From: an uncultured Candidatus Saccharibacteria bacterium
GTDB taxonomy: Bacteria; Patescibacteriota; Saccharimonadia; Saccharimonadales; Saccharimonadaceae
NCBI GenBank assembly: GCA_937990725.1
Contig: CALKQS010000006.1
Coordinates: 8,918 to 72,917 of the forward strand
DNA: 64,000 bases
Direction of reading: 5' to 3'
Position numbers and translations under genes: made by a program. Below are positions 8,802 to 15,922 of this stretch, one piece after another. The notes beneath the pieces are model-generated. The model did no database searches, had not been told where the DNA came from, and worked only from the letters and a program-made list of their open reading frames with translations. How positions within the stretch are numbered: position 1 is the first letter of the stretch; the number at the start of each line of letters is the position of its first letter.

Positions 8802-8807
8802 AGTATA
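8802..8807 (-). promoter_or_regulatory. -10 box of ftsE
   Basis: TATACT on the minus strand, six bases before the GTG start. Confidence 0.6.
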
Positions 8808-8836
8808 GCATATGGCTGGGGGATGGAGCGAGAAAG

Positions 8837-9925
8837 CTACGACTTCTCCCCCACCCCCATCGCCAGATATGCCTCGATAAAGCCGTCGATGGCGCCGTCG
8901 AGGACAGCTTGGGCGTCGTGGGCTTCGTGTTTGGTGCGAGTGTCTTTGACGAGGGTATAGGGATGAAGCACATAGTTGCGGATCTGTGCGCCCCAGCTAG
9001 CGGACTCACCAGTGCGGAGGTCAGCAAGGCTGGCGGCTTGCTGCTCGTGCTGGAGCTGAGCAAGGCGCGAGCGCAGGATAGTGAGAGCCGTCTCACGGTT
9101 TTGGATCTGGCTGCGTTCGTTCTGAATCGCAACGACGATACCAGTCGGCAAATGGGTAACGCGTACTGCCGAGTCGGTCGTATTAACGCCCTGCCCACCC
9201 TTGCCACCGCTGCGGTAGACGTCGATCCGGAGGTCTTTGTCCTCAAGCTGCACCTGCTCGGGCTCAGCGATTTCTGGCATCACCTCCACCAAAGCGAAGC
9301 TTGTCTGGCGCAAATGGTCAGCATTAAATGGGCTGAGCCGCACCAGGCGGTGCACGCCATGCTCGCTGCGCAGCTGGCCATAGGCGTACGCACTATGGAG
9401 GCTGTATGTCGCACTCTTGATGCCCGCTTCTTCCCCCGTCGAGCGCTCGAGGAGCTCCGCTTGGAGGCTATGCTGCTCAGCAAAGCGTAGATACATCCGC
9501 TCGAGCATCGCTGCCCAATCCTGAGCATCGGTACCACCAGCTCCAGCGCTAATCTTAATAATAGCCGGTTGATCGTCATGTTCACCACTGTAGAGGAGGT
9601 CACGGTGGCGCGCTTGGTAGTCGTGCTCGAGGGCGGCAAGCTGCTGCTCGAACTCTGGTATCATCGAATCATCGCCAAGATCCATTAGCTCCACAATGTC
9701 GCTCGCCTGAGCCTGCAGCACCTGCCATGGTTCTATCTGCCCTCGCAGGGCTGCCGCCTGGCGCGACACTTGCTGAGCGTGGGCTGGATTAGCCCAAATT
9801 TGCGAGTCAGCCAGCTGCGCCTCAAGCTGAGTGAGCTGAGTGGCTTTGTCAGTAATCTGCAAACGATGGATCGCATCGAGGATATCGGCGAGGAGCTGTG
9901 CGGCGCGCTTTTTGAGTGGTTGCAT
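8837..9925 (-). CDS. prfB: peptide chain release factor 2
   Basis: The protein has 362 residues from the ATG at 9925. The stop-codon tripeptide SPF (VRLSPFNADH) marks recognition of UGA/UAA, and GGKGGQGVN carries the catalytic GGQ. The frame is intact from the start, so the programmed frameshift seen in E. coli prfB is absent. TATAAT lies six bases before this ATG, which I prefer over an ATG six codons upstream that would lie on the other side of the promoter box. Its presence indicates that UGA is a stop codon in this organism. Confidence 0.95.
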   Translation of the reverse strand: MQPLKKRAAQLLADILDAIHRLQITDKATQLTQLEAQLADSQIWANPAHAQQVSRQAAALRGQIEPWQVLQAQASDIVELMDLGDDSMIPEFEQQLAALEHDYQARHRDLLYSGEHDDQPAIIKISAGAGGTDAQDWAAMLERMYLRFAEQHSLQAELLERSTGEEAGIKSATYSLHSAYAYGQLRSEHGVHRLVRLSPFNADHLRQTSFALVEVMPEIAEPEQVQLEDKDLRIDVYRSGGKGGQGVNTTDSAVRVTHLPTGIVVAIQNERSQIQNRETALTILRSRLAQLQHEQQAASLADLRTGESASWGAQIRNYVLHPYTLVKDTRTKHEAHDAQAVLDGAIDGFIEAYLAMGVGEKS

Positions 9926-9931
9926 AGGTCT

Positions 9932-9937
9932 ATTATA
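9932..9937 (-). promoter_or_regulatory. -10 box of prfB
   Basis: TATAAT on the minus strand, then six bases and the ATG. It fits a leaderless transcript. Confidence 0.7.
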
Positions 9938-10091
9938 CCGCACTCTGGAGCGCCGGCTCTACTATACGGCGCAAAGCATTGCTGGCCACATATATCACAG
10001 CGTATTGCTGCGCGCTCGCTCCGTTACCTTTGTTTAAGTAAAGTGTAGAGTCTCGTTGTTATTGCACTATCGCAATACATCGAGCAAAACC

Positions 10092-10124
10092 GAGAAGCCA
10101 CCATCGCATGGATAGTGGCTTCTC
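10092..10124 (-). terminator. terminator after the HtpX-like gene
   Basis: A 10-bp stem (GAGAAGCCAC 10092-10101 with 10115-10124) is followed on the minus strand by GGTTTTGC, a short T-run. Confidence 0.65.
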
Positions 10125-10159
10125 ATATAAACAGCATTGTGTCGCCTCGCGGCTTCCCC

Positions 10160-11122
10160 TTACTGCGGTTGGACTGGCGTTGTGGGCTGGGCTGGTGCAG
10201 CTGGTGCTTGGGGCGCAAGGAGTTTAGCAGTCATCTCATCAATGTGATCAAGCCGACGCACGAGGTATGGGTGGTCGCTCAAGGTCTGAGCAAAGCGGTT
10301 CATTGGACGGTTGGCGGTGTAGCGCTGCCACTGGCGAGCGGTCTCGTTCATACCCTCTGCCACGTCAGGGCCAATGTGCACCTTGACAAGCGCATTCTTG
10401 ACGAGCTCTGGATCTTCGGTATAGGTAAGCGCCAAGCGGTCGGCCGTATACTCGGTGCGGCGCTGCCAAAAGCCCGCTAGCCAGCCAGACACTGATGAGA
10501 CAAACGGCAGCATCAAGAATGGCTGCAGATACAGCATAGCTATGGTGTGCTTGTACTTAATGTGCCCCATCTCGTGAATAACGATTGCCTTGAGCTCATC
10601 GGGCGTGAGGTAGCGAATCGAGCCAGAGTGCAGCACAATACAGTATGGATTCATAAAGCCAAAGGCATAGGCATTTATAACTGGGTTCTGCGTGACGAAG
10701 ATCTCTACCCGTGGCAAACCGAGGTCGGCCGCTGTGACGTTCGCCCAGTCGCGCAGCCACGCATAATCACTATACTCTACTTGCATAGCATTACCCAGCA
10801 TCTTCTGCCGCTCCATCCGGATGAAAAACATCCCAACTAGAAGGATGACGCCAAAGAGGATAGCACCGCTAAACAAAGCAATAATAAGCCTCAGCCAAAG
10901 CGGGACTTGCTCTGTCGCCATATCAGTCCCCTCTACACTAAAGTGCTCGGCCAGCGCCGTAAAAATAAAATACGCCGACGTCATAAAAAAGAAGCCAATA
11001 AAGGTGACTGCCAGCACGGTGTTGTCGCTAGACATGGCAGCACGGGCCACGGCAAGCTGCCCCTTGCTATACTGCGGCGCAGCGGCGGGCTGCGGTGAGT
11101 TGGTATATGGTTGCTGATTCAT
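10160..11122 (-). CDS. HtpX-like M48 membrane metalloprotease
   Basis: This 320-residue protein has a disordered Pro/Gln-rich N-terminus, two membrane helices (about 38-60 and 78-102), and an M48 domain with the zinc site HEMGH. The third ligand is probably the Glu in RRTEYTADRLAL. Another hydrophobic stretch follows the HEMGH helix. The C-terminus is Ala/Pro-rich. M48 proteases of this kind cut damaged membrane proteins on the cytoplasmic side. It differs from E. coli HtpX in having the long N- and C-terminal tails. A TATAAT box about 70 bases upstream may be its promoter. Confidence 0.88.
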   Translation of the reverse strand: MNQQPYTNSPQPAAAPQYSKGQLAVARAAMSSDNTVLAVTFIGFFFMTSAYFIFTALAEHFSVEGTDMATEQVPLWLRLIIALFSGAILFGVILLVGMFFIRMERQKMLGNAMQVEYSDYAWLRDWANVTAADLGLPRVEIFVTQNPVINAYAFGFMNPYCIVLHSGSIRYLTPDELKAIVIHEMGHIKYKHTIAMLYLQPFLMLPFVSSVSGWLAGFWQRRTEYTADRLALTYTEDPELVKNALVKVHIGPDVAEGMNETARQWQRYTANRPMNRFAQTLSDHPYLVRRLDHIDEMTAKLLAPQAPAAPAQPTTPVQPQ

Positions 11123-11206
11123 TGGGCTATCCGATTCCTTATCTTGTATCAGTTATATAAGTTATTTGTATATATTATAGTATATCCTGCTCAATCGCAA
11201 AATAGC

Positions 11207-12553
11207 TTACACTCCGCCACCCTGCACCGCTGCAATAAATTGCTCACCACGGTCGGCATAGCTGCGGTATTGGTCGAAGCTCGCGGCAGCGGGGCTTAGG
11301 ATGACGACATCACCCGGCTCGGCCTGCTGCCGAGCGGCAGCCACGACCTCTGTCATAGGCACGCTGCCAAGCGTGATAATAGACGCAGCAACATCATAGT
11401 TTTGTAATACCGCTGCAATCGCCGAAGCATTTGCTCCCATAGTAATGATAGCGCGGACAGACTCGCCTTGAGTGTACACTTCTTGTGCGAGTGGCTCGTA
11501 ATCACCACCTTTGTCTGCCCCACCAACGATGAGCACTTTGGGCTCCGCAAAGGCACGCAGCGCTGCAATGGCACTGCCCGGTGTGGTAGCAATACTGTCG
11601 TCATAATACCGTACCTCATCCTGCTCTGCCACGAAGGCCAAGCGATGCGGCAAGCCAGCAAAGCTCGCCAACCCCTCCGCTAGGCGCTGCGGCACAGCCT
11701 GTGGATCGAAGGCCAGCACTGCGCTCAGCGCGGCACAGGCATTCTCAATATTGTGCGCACCCGGCAGTTGCAGGCGATCCGTTGCGCAGAGCCGCCGCTC
11801 ACCCTGCCAAAAGGCACCATCTTTCACATACACCATGCCATCATCTGGCGTGCCATAGCGATAGGCTGGTGGTGGCGTGCCTAGGCTGCCACGCGCAACG
11901 TCTGTGTCGAGCGACTCAGCAATCTGCGCGGCATATGGATTGCTCGGATGATAAATACACACATCGCCTGGCCGCTGGTGCCGCCGAATGTTCGCCTTGG
12001 CATCGACATACTCGGCAAAATTAACGTGCTTGTCGAGGTGGTCGGGCTCAATCATCAGCACCACCGCCACCTGCGGTGAGCGCTCGGCATCCCACAGCTG
12101 GAAGCTACTCAGCTCATACACCACCACATCATCAGGGCCAATCTGCGCCAGCTGAGCCAGAGCTGGCCGGCCAATATTGCCCACCACATGGACGGTGCGC
12201 CCAAGGGCTTGCAGCATAGCAGCGACGAGGCTCACCGTTGTGCCCTTGCCCTTCGTGCCTGTCACGCCAATGATCGGCGCGGGGCAGCGTGCGAAGAACT
12301 CATTCGTAGCCGACCACACTGTGCCATCTGTCTCGATCCGCCACGGTGCCAATCCAGGGGTGCGCATGACGATATCGGCATCGCCCAGCTGAGCAAAGGC
12401 ATCTGGGCCTGTCAATACATCCACCACCCCAGGCGGCACATCAGCAATGCGCCGCTCATCGGCTATCACAATCTCCGCCGCAGGCCACACCTGCCGCGCA
12501 TAATCATACGTCGCACGACCTTCAACGTCGTACCCAGCAATCGCAACTTTCAT
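11207..12553 (-). CDS. murD: UDP-N-acetylmuramoylalanine--D-glutamate ligase
   Basis: The protein has 448 residues, the usual length. It has an N-terminal UDP-binding Rossmann part, the Mur-ligase P-loop GVTGTKGKGTT (about 98-108), EPDHLDKH with the metal/carbamate region, and a C-terminal ligase domain with YDDSIATTPGSAIAAL. It adds D-Glu to UDP-MurNAc-L-Ala in the cytoplasm. No other mur gene is beside it, so it is outside any dcw-type cluster here. TATAAT is six bases before the ATG and no ribosome binding site is seen. Confidence 0.93.
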   Translation of the reverse strand: MKVAIAGYDVEGRATYDYARQVWPAAEIVIADERRIADVPPGVVDVLTGPDAFAQLGDADIVMRTPGLAPWRIETDGTVWSATNEFFARCPAPIIGVTGTKGKGTTVSLVAAMLQALGRTVHVVGNIGRPALAQLAQIGPDDVVVYELSSFQLWDAERSPQVAVVLMIEPDHLDKHVNFAEYVDAKANIRRHQRPGDVCIYHPSNPYAAQIAESLDTDVARGSLGTPPPAYRYGTPDDGMVYVKDGAFWQGERRLCATDRLQLPGAHNIENACAALSAVLAFDPQAVPQRLAEGLASFAGLPHRLAFVAEQDEVRYYDDSIATTPGSAIAALRAFAEPKVLIVGGADKGGDYEPLAQEVYTQGESVRAIITMGANASAIAAVLQNYDVAASIITLGSVPMTEVVAAARQQAEPGDVVILSPAAASFDQYRSYADRGEQFIAAVQGGGV

Positions 12554-12559
12554 ACTGTT

Positions 12560-12565
12560 ATTATA
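12560..12565 (-). promoter_or_regulatory. -10 box of murD
   Basis: TATAAT on the minus strand, six bases before the murD ATG. Confidence 0.65.
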
Positions 12566-12644
12566 GCATACACAGCACCCAAAGCACAGAATATACAGAG
12601 GTCAGAGGGTGTATCATACTGTCCTTGTTCTCGGTACTCCCTCG

Positions 12645-12773
12645 TCATTCCCATCGATGGACGGTGACTCCACTTCTGTAGCGGTCTTGTTGATTTTTTG
12701 TGTATTTCTTATATAGAGATCGCATTGGCATACCACCAAACACAATGCGCCGCAACAGCTCTTCCTCCGTCAA
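12645..12773 (-). CDS. possible small ORF or gene remnant
   Basis: A minus-strand frame is open from upstream and can start at TTG 12773. It gives 42 codons beginning LTEEELLRRIVFGGMPM and ending in GVTVHRWE before TGA. The composition looks protein-like (amphipathic helix, then basic and aromatic residues). No good ribosome binding site or ATG supports the start. It could be a small basic protein or the tail of a decayed gene. The rest of the 12554-12855 gap holds only the promoter of the next gene (TATAAT 12797-12802). Confidence 0.3.
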   Translation of the reverse strand: MTEEELLRRIVFGGMPMRSLYKKYTKNQQDRYRSGVTVHRWE

Positions 12774-12796
12774 TTTGCGCTTACTGCAACTATTGC

Positions 12797-12802
12797 TATA
12801 AT
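12797..12802 (+). promoter_or_regulatory. -10 box of the 319-codon gene
   Basis: TATAAT on the plus strand, with ribosome binding site AAAGGA at 12841 and ATG at 12856. Confidence 0.55.
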
Positions 12803-12855
12803 ATATAGTCTATAGTTAATTTGAGTATCAACAACGAAGATAAAGGACACAAGCA

Positions 12856-13815
12856 ATGGACACCCAGCCCACTCCTAGCCATAACCAACCAGCTATGACC
12901 TCACCAACGAACACCATGAATATGAACACATCACAGCCCAGCAAGACACCACAGCCACCTCAGTTTGCGGGCAATAAACTGCTGGCAAATAAGAAGCTGC
13001 TGTATGGCCTGATTGCTGGCGCGGTAGGTCTCGTGCTGCTTATTGTGATTATTATTGTAGTGGCCATTCAGTCTGCACCACCAAGCCGCAAAGACTTGCA
13101 AGACGCCCAAGCACTCATCCGCACCCATAGCCGCACCGAGGATCGCCTGCTGCAGCCACTCTCTCGCGGTGAGACGATCGACACCAAGGCATTTGCAGAC
13201 AACCGCAAAGAGCTCATAAGCAAGCTTGGTAGCTCACGCGCTGTGCACGACGAAGACATCAAGCGTGCGTACGAGCAGTACAAGCACGAGACGGACGAAG
13301 CCGTCACTGCACTGGGCAAGCTGCCTAGCTACTACTCCACCGTCGCCACCTTTATCAAAGAGTGCGCCGATACCAACACGCTCAACCGCCAAATTCTAAA
13401 CTTTGACTTCCGCAAGGGTGGCAGCGCAGCGCTTACGAGCGCTCCTGCACTAACCGATAGCGAGATCGAAAAGGAAGCAAGCAAGACCTACGGCTCGTGC
13501 ATAGAGCAAGCCAAAAAAGTGCAAAACATCAGTGAAAATGACAACGCACGCAAGCTTGGCGCCGAATACGTTACGTATTACCAAAAGGTCAAAGACCACC
13601 GTCTCAAAGCTGCTCAATACTACCGCACACACAGCGACCTAACAAGCCGCAGCAAGTACAGCGGGCAAAACACTGCGCCCAAGATGCCCGATAACAGAGA
13701 TAGCAAGGCTGAGACATACGTCATCGACGACGGCGTCCTCCACAAGAAGGATGGTAGCCTCACCGAGATGAACAAGCTACTCAACACGAAGATGGCAGTG
13801 TACCGCGCAGGCTAA
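12856..13815 (+). CDS. hypothetical membrane-anchored extracytoplasmic protein
   Basis: This 319-residue protein has a Pro/Thr/Gln-rich cytoplasmic start (about 1-40), one strong membrane helix at about 52-74 (LIAGAVGLVLLIVIIIVVAI), and a 245-residue helical outer domain with charged heptad-like stretches. There is no catalytic motif I can name. A single anchor with a helical exterior domain is common among unassigned Saccharibacteria surface proteins. It has a clear ribosome binding site (AAAGGA) and its own promoter and terminator. Confidence 0.8.
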   Translation: MDTQPTPSHNQPAMTSPTNTMNMNTSQPSKTPQPPQFAGNKLLANKKLLYGLIAGAVGLVLLIVIIIVVAIQSAPPSRKDLQDAQALIRTHSRTEDRLLQPLSRGETIDTKAFADNRKELISKLGSSRAVHDEDIKRAYEQYKHETDEAVTALGKLPSYYSTVATFIKECADTNTLNRQILNFDFRKGGSAALTSAPALTDSEIEKEASKTYGSCIEQAKKVQNISENDNARKLGAEYVTYYQKVKDHRLKAAQYYRTHSDLTSRSKYSGQNTAPKMPDNRDSKAETYVIDDGVLHKKDGSLTEMNKLLNTKMAVYRAG

Positions 13816-14029
13816 ACACGCAGCACACAACCAGCACATACAGCCGGCTGTTTATGGTCGGCTGTATGTTATAGGCTAGAGTAAACTGAGAAACTAGCAC
13901 GCTATGCCTTGTGCCATGTATACCGATACGCTGAAATATTTCGTCAAAGTTATCGGGGAGAAAGCAATCGGGCATGTCGTCTGGATTAAAACCATACTGA
14001 TCGATGTCCAACTGAGCCTCAGTGCTCAT
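13781..14029 (-). CDS. doubtful small ORF
   Basis: From the ATG at 14029 (82 codons) the first 50 residues are acidic and protein-like (YGFNPDDMPDCFLPDNFDEI). The 3' half runs through the terminator and into the end of the opposite gene, where it becomes hydrophobic and unlikely. This could be a short gene that lost its stop codon, or chance. The ribosome binding site is weak (AGGT). Confidence 0.3.
   Translation of the reverse strand: MSTEAQLDIDQYGFNPDDMPDCFLPDNFDEIFQRIGIHGTRHSVLVSQFTLAYNIQPTINSRLYVLVVCCVFSLRGTLPSSC
13836..13869 (+). terminator. hairpin terminator
   Basis: An 11-bp stem (13836-13846 with 13859-13869, ACATACAGCCG arm) lies just after the stop codon of the plus-strand gene. 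The T-run is short. Confidence 0.6.
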
Positions 14030-14135
14030 TATCTTACCTAACGTCAAGGTATAGAGGAAATATGAACGATTCGTTTACCCATGCAGAACGGTGTGACTTT
14101 GCATGGCGTGCGTTGAGAGCAATTGTGTGAAATAG

Positions 14136-14426
14136 CTAATCGTTTGCTGTTTTGCTGTTCTTTTGCGCTAGAGCGTCACCTGCGTAGGAGCTCATCTTAT
14201 CGCAGATTGCTAGCAAGCTGTCTTGCGTCGGCATCCCCATGACATTCTCCAGCCATTCCCACTCTTCTTTAGAAGGTGAATATGGACCCATGGTTAGCTC
14301 AGTGATCGCAGTCATTAAATCTGAGCACTCCCGCATGGTGAGAACGATTGACACTGGATCGTTATACCCTCGCTTTTCATCTCCCGGGCGGTAACTTGCA
14401 CTATTGGTTGGATTGACGTCACTCAT
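14136..14426 (-). CDS. hypothetical small protein
   Basis: This is a 96-residue soluble acidic protein with no family I recognise. The start is supported by AAAGGAG before the ATG. The middle (SIVLTMRECSDLMTAITEL) looks helical. An 18-bp perfect palindrome lies about 110 bases upstream of the start and could be an operator. It has no operon partner. Confidence 0.7.
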   Translation of the reverse strand: MSDVNPTNSASYRPGDEKRGYNDPVSIVLTMRECSDLMTAITELTMGPYSPSKEEWEWLENVMGMPTQDSLLAICDKMSSYAGDALAQKNSKTAND

Positions 14427-14533
14427 GTGTTGTTCTCCTTTGCTATTACTTTAATAATACAACGCAGCCCGATAAATGCAAGTGCTTCTCTACTTGCCTT
14501 CGCGTTTCATACCTTCACTAGAAAATAGCAAAA

Positions 14534-14551
14534 ATAATTTGATCAAATTAT
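14534..14551. promoter_or_regulatory. 18-bp perfect palindrome, possible operator
   Basis: ATAATTTGATCAAATTAT is a perfect dyad in the gap between the M16 peptidase gene and the 96-codon gene. It has no T-run, so it is not a normal terminator. A dimeric regulator site is a guess. Confidence 0.35.
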
Positions 14552-14635
14552 ATAAACAGATAGGCGAAGCATCGCCACCAAAAACTTCGACTCTTGTAGC
14601 GCAAAGGCAGGCAACTATACTAAGCTGAGGTGCTT

Positions 14636-15922
14636 CTACCCCTGTGTAAACAGCCTTTCCAGCTGCTCACCCAGCCGCACGATGTCGCTGCGCTCACCGC
14701 TGCTCACGCCAGCGAGTGCCCAGGTGTTAGCGGCAATGAATTCACGTGCTACGGCGTTCATTTGCTCGAGGGTCGTACCTTTGATCTCTTGTGGCACCTT
14801 GGCATAGTCCTTCACATAGCCATCCCAGAAGAAGCGGCCGGTGTAGAACCCACTAATCTGCGCTACCGTCTGCGCCCCCATTTGGTAGCGCCCCAGGCCA
14901 TAGGATTTGGCTGCCTCCAGCTCTGCCTCAGTAATCTCACCACGCAGCACTGCCTGGAGTTCACTGACAATCAGGCGAAAGAGCCGCTCTGCCTTGTCGC
15001 ATTCTACCTCGCCACCAAAGTCCCAGCTGCTCTCATATTTGCCCACCGAGCCATCGCTAAACATCCCATAGGCCATGCCCTGCTTGCGGGCCTTGCCAAA
15101 GATGCGCGAGTGCATCGTGCCGGTGAGGATGTGGTTGAGGCAATCGAGTGCAGCGTCTTCTTTGTCGCTGAGCTCGCGCGGGATCTCCATCGACCAGCCA
15201 AAGGTGAGATTGCTGGCTTCTTTGCGGCGGATGAGGGTGGGCTTACCACTGTGAAGTTCGTCGTGCGGCACCGCAAAGCGCTCACCACGCGGCAGTTGCC
15301 AGCTCTCGAGCATACGCTTGATTTGCGCCTTGCGCCCCGCCATTTTGCCAGCAATGACAAAGCGGAGGTTGTCGCTGGTGTGGGTGCGCCGGTAGTGCTC
15401 CTGGATATCGCTCAGCTGCACGTGGGCAATGGTGCGCACGCGCTGGTGGTAGGTGTAGATGTCATTCCCCAGTAGCTGCTGGATCTTGGGCCACAGCACT
15501 CGGTTGTGGTTGTTGAGGTAGCCAACAAGCTCGCTGCGCACGTTGCCCTTCTCTGCTTCGAGCTCCGTCTGGTTGAACTTTGGCTGCGTAATGGCCACCT
15601 GCTGCAACTGCAAAATACGCTCCCACTCAAAGTCCGCACAGTCCGCCACATATACCATGGATAGATCACTCGTCCAGGCATTGTGGTAGGCACCGTTTTT
15701 GATAAACTCCGCCTCGTATTCGTGCTCGCTCGCAAACTGAGCATTAGCACCAAAGGCCATGTGCTCCATAATGTGCGCCGTCTCGTAGATATCCTTACTC
15801 GCAACATAGCGGTTGCCCGCCCGGAATTGGAATTGGAAGCTCATCACGGTTGCGCCAGGCACGTCGATGAGGAGGCCACGGGCACCATTCTTTAGCCTGA
15901 CCTCTGTTACTGTGTGTTGCAT
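14636..15922 (-). CDS. M16 family zinc peptidase (insulinase/processing peptidase type)
   Basis: This 428-residue protein is about one M16 double-domain unit long. The inverted zinc motif HIMEH (about 48-52, AHIMEHMAFG) is followed about 75 residues later by ELEAEKGNVRSEL, giving the third ligand Glu. Family members cut peptides or process envelope proteins; no signal peptide is visible, so it is probably cytoplasmic or exported otherwise. The ATG follows the secA stop codon directly, so the two are in one operon. Confidence 0.88.
   Translation of the reverse strand: MQHTVTEVRLKNGARGLLIDVPGATVMSFQFQFRAGNRYVASKDIYETAHIMEHMAFGANAQFASEHEYEAEFIKNGAYHNAWTSDLSMVYVADCADFEWERILQLQQVAITQPKFNQTELEAEKGNVRSELVGYLNNHNRVLWPKIQQLLGNDIYTYHQRVRTIAHVQLSDIQEHYRRTHTSDNLRFVIAGKMAGRKAQIKRMLESWQLPRGERFAVPHDELHSGKPTLIRRKEASNLTFGWSMEIPRELSDKEDAALDCLNHILTGTMHSRIFGKARKQGMAYGMFSDGSVGKYESSWDFGGEVECDKAERLFRLIVSELQAVLRGEITEAELEAAKSYGLGRYQMGAQTVAQISGFYTGRFFWDGYVKDYAKVPQEIKGTTLEQMNAVAREFIAANTWALAGVSSGERSDIVRLGEQLERLFTQG

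Noticed and set aside
9985..10010. GCTGGCC-ACATATAT resembling part of the palindromic element
   Set aside because: Only one half-block is similar and no partner block or stem is present; treated as chance.
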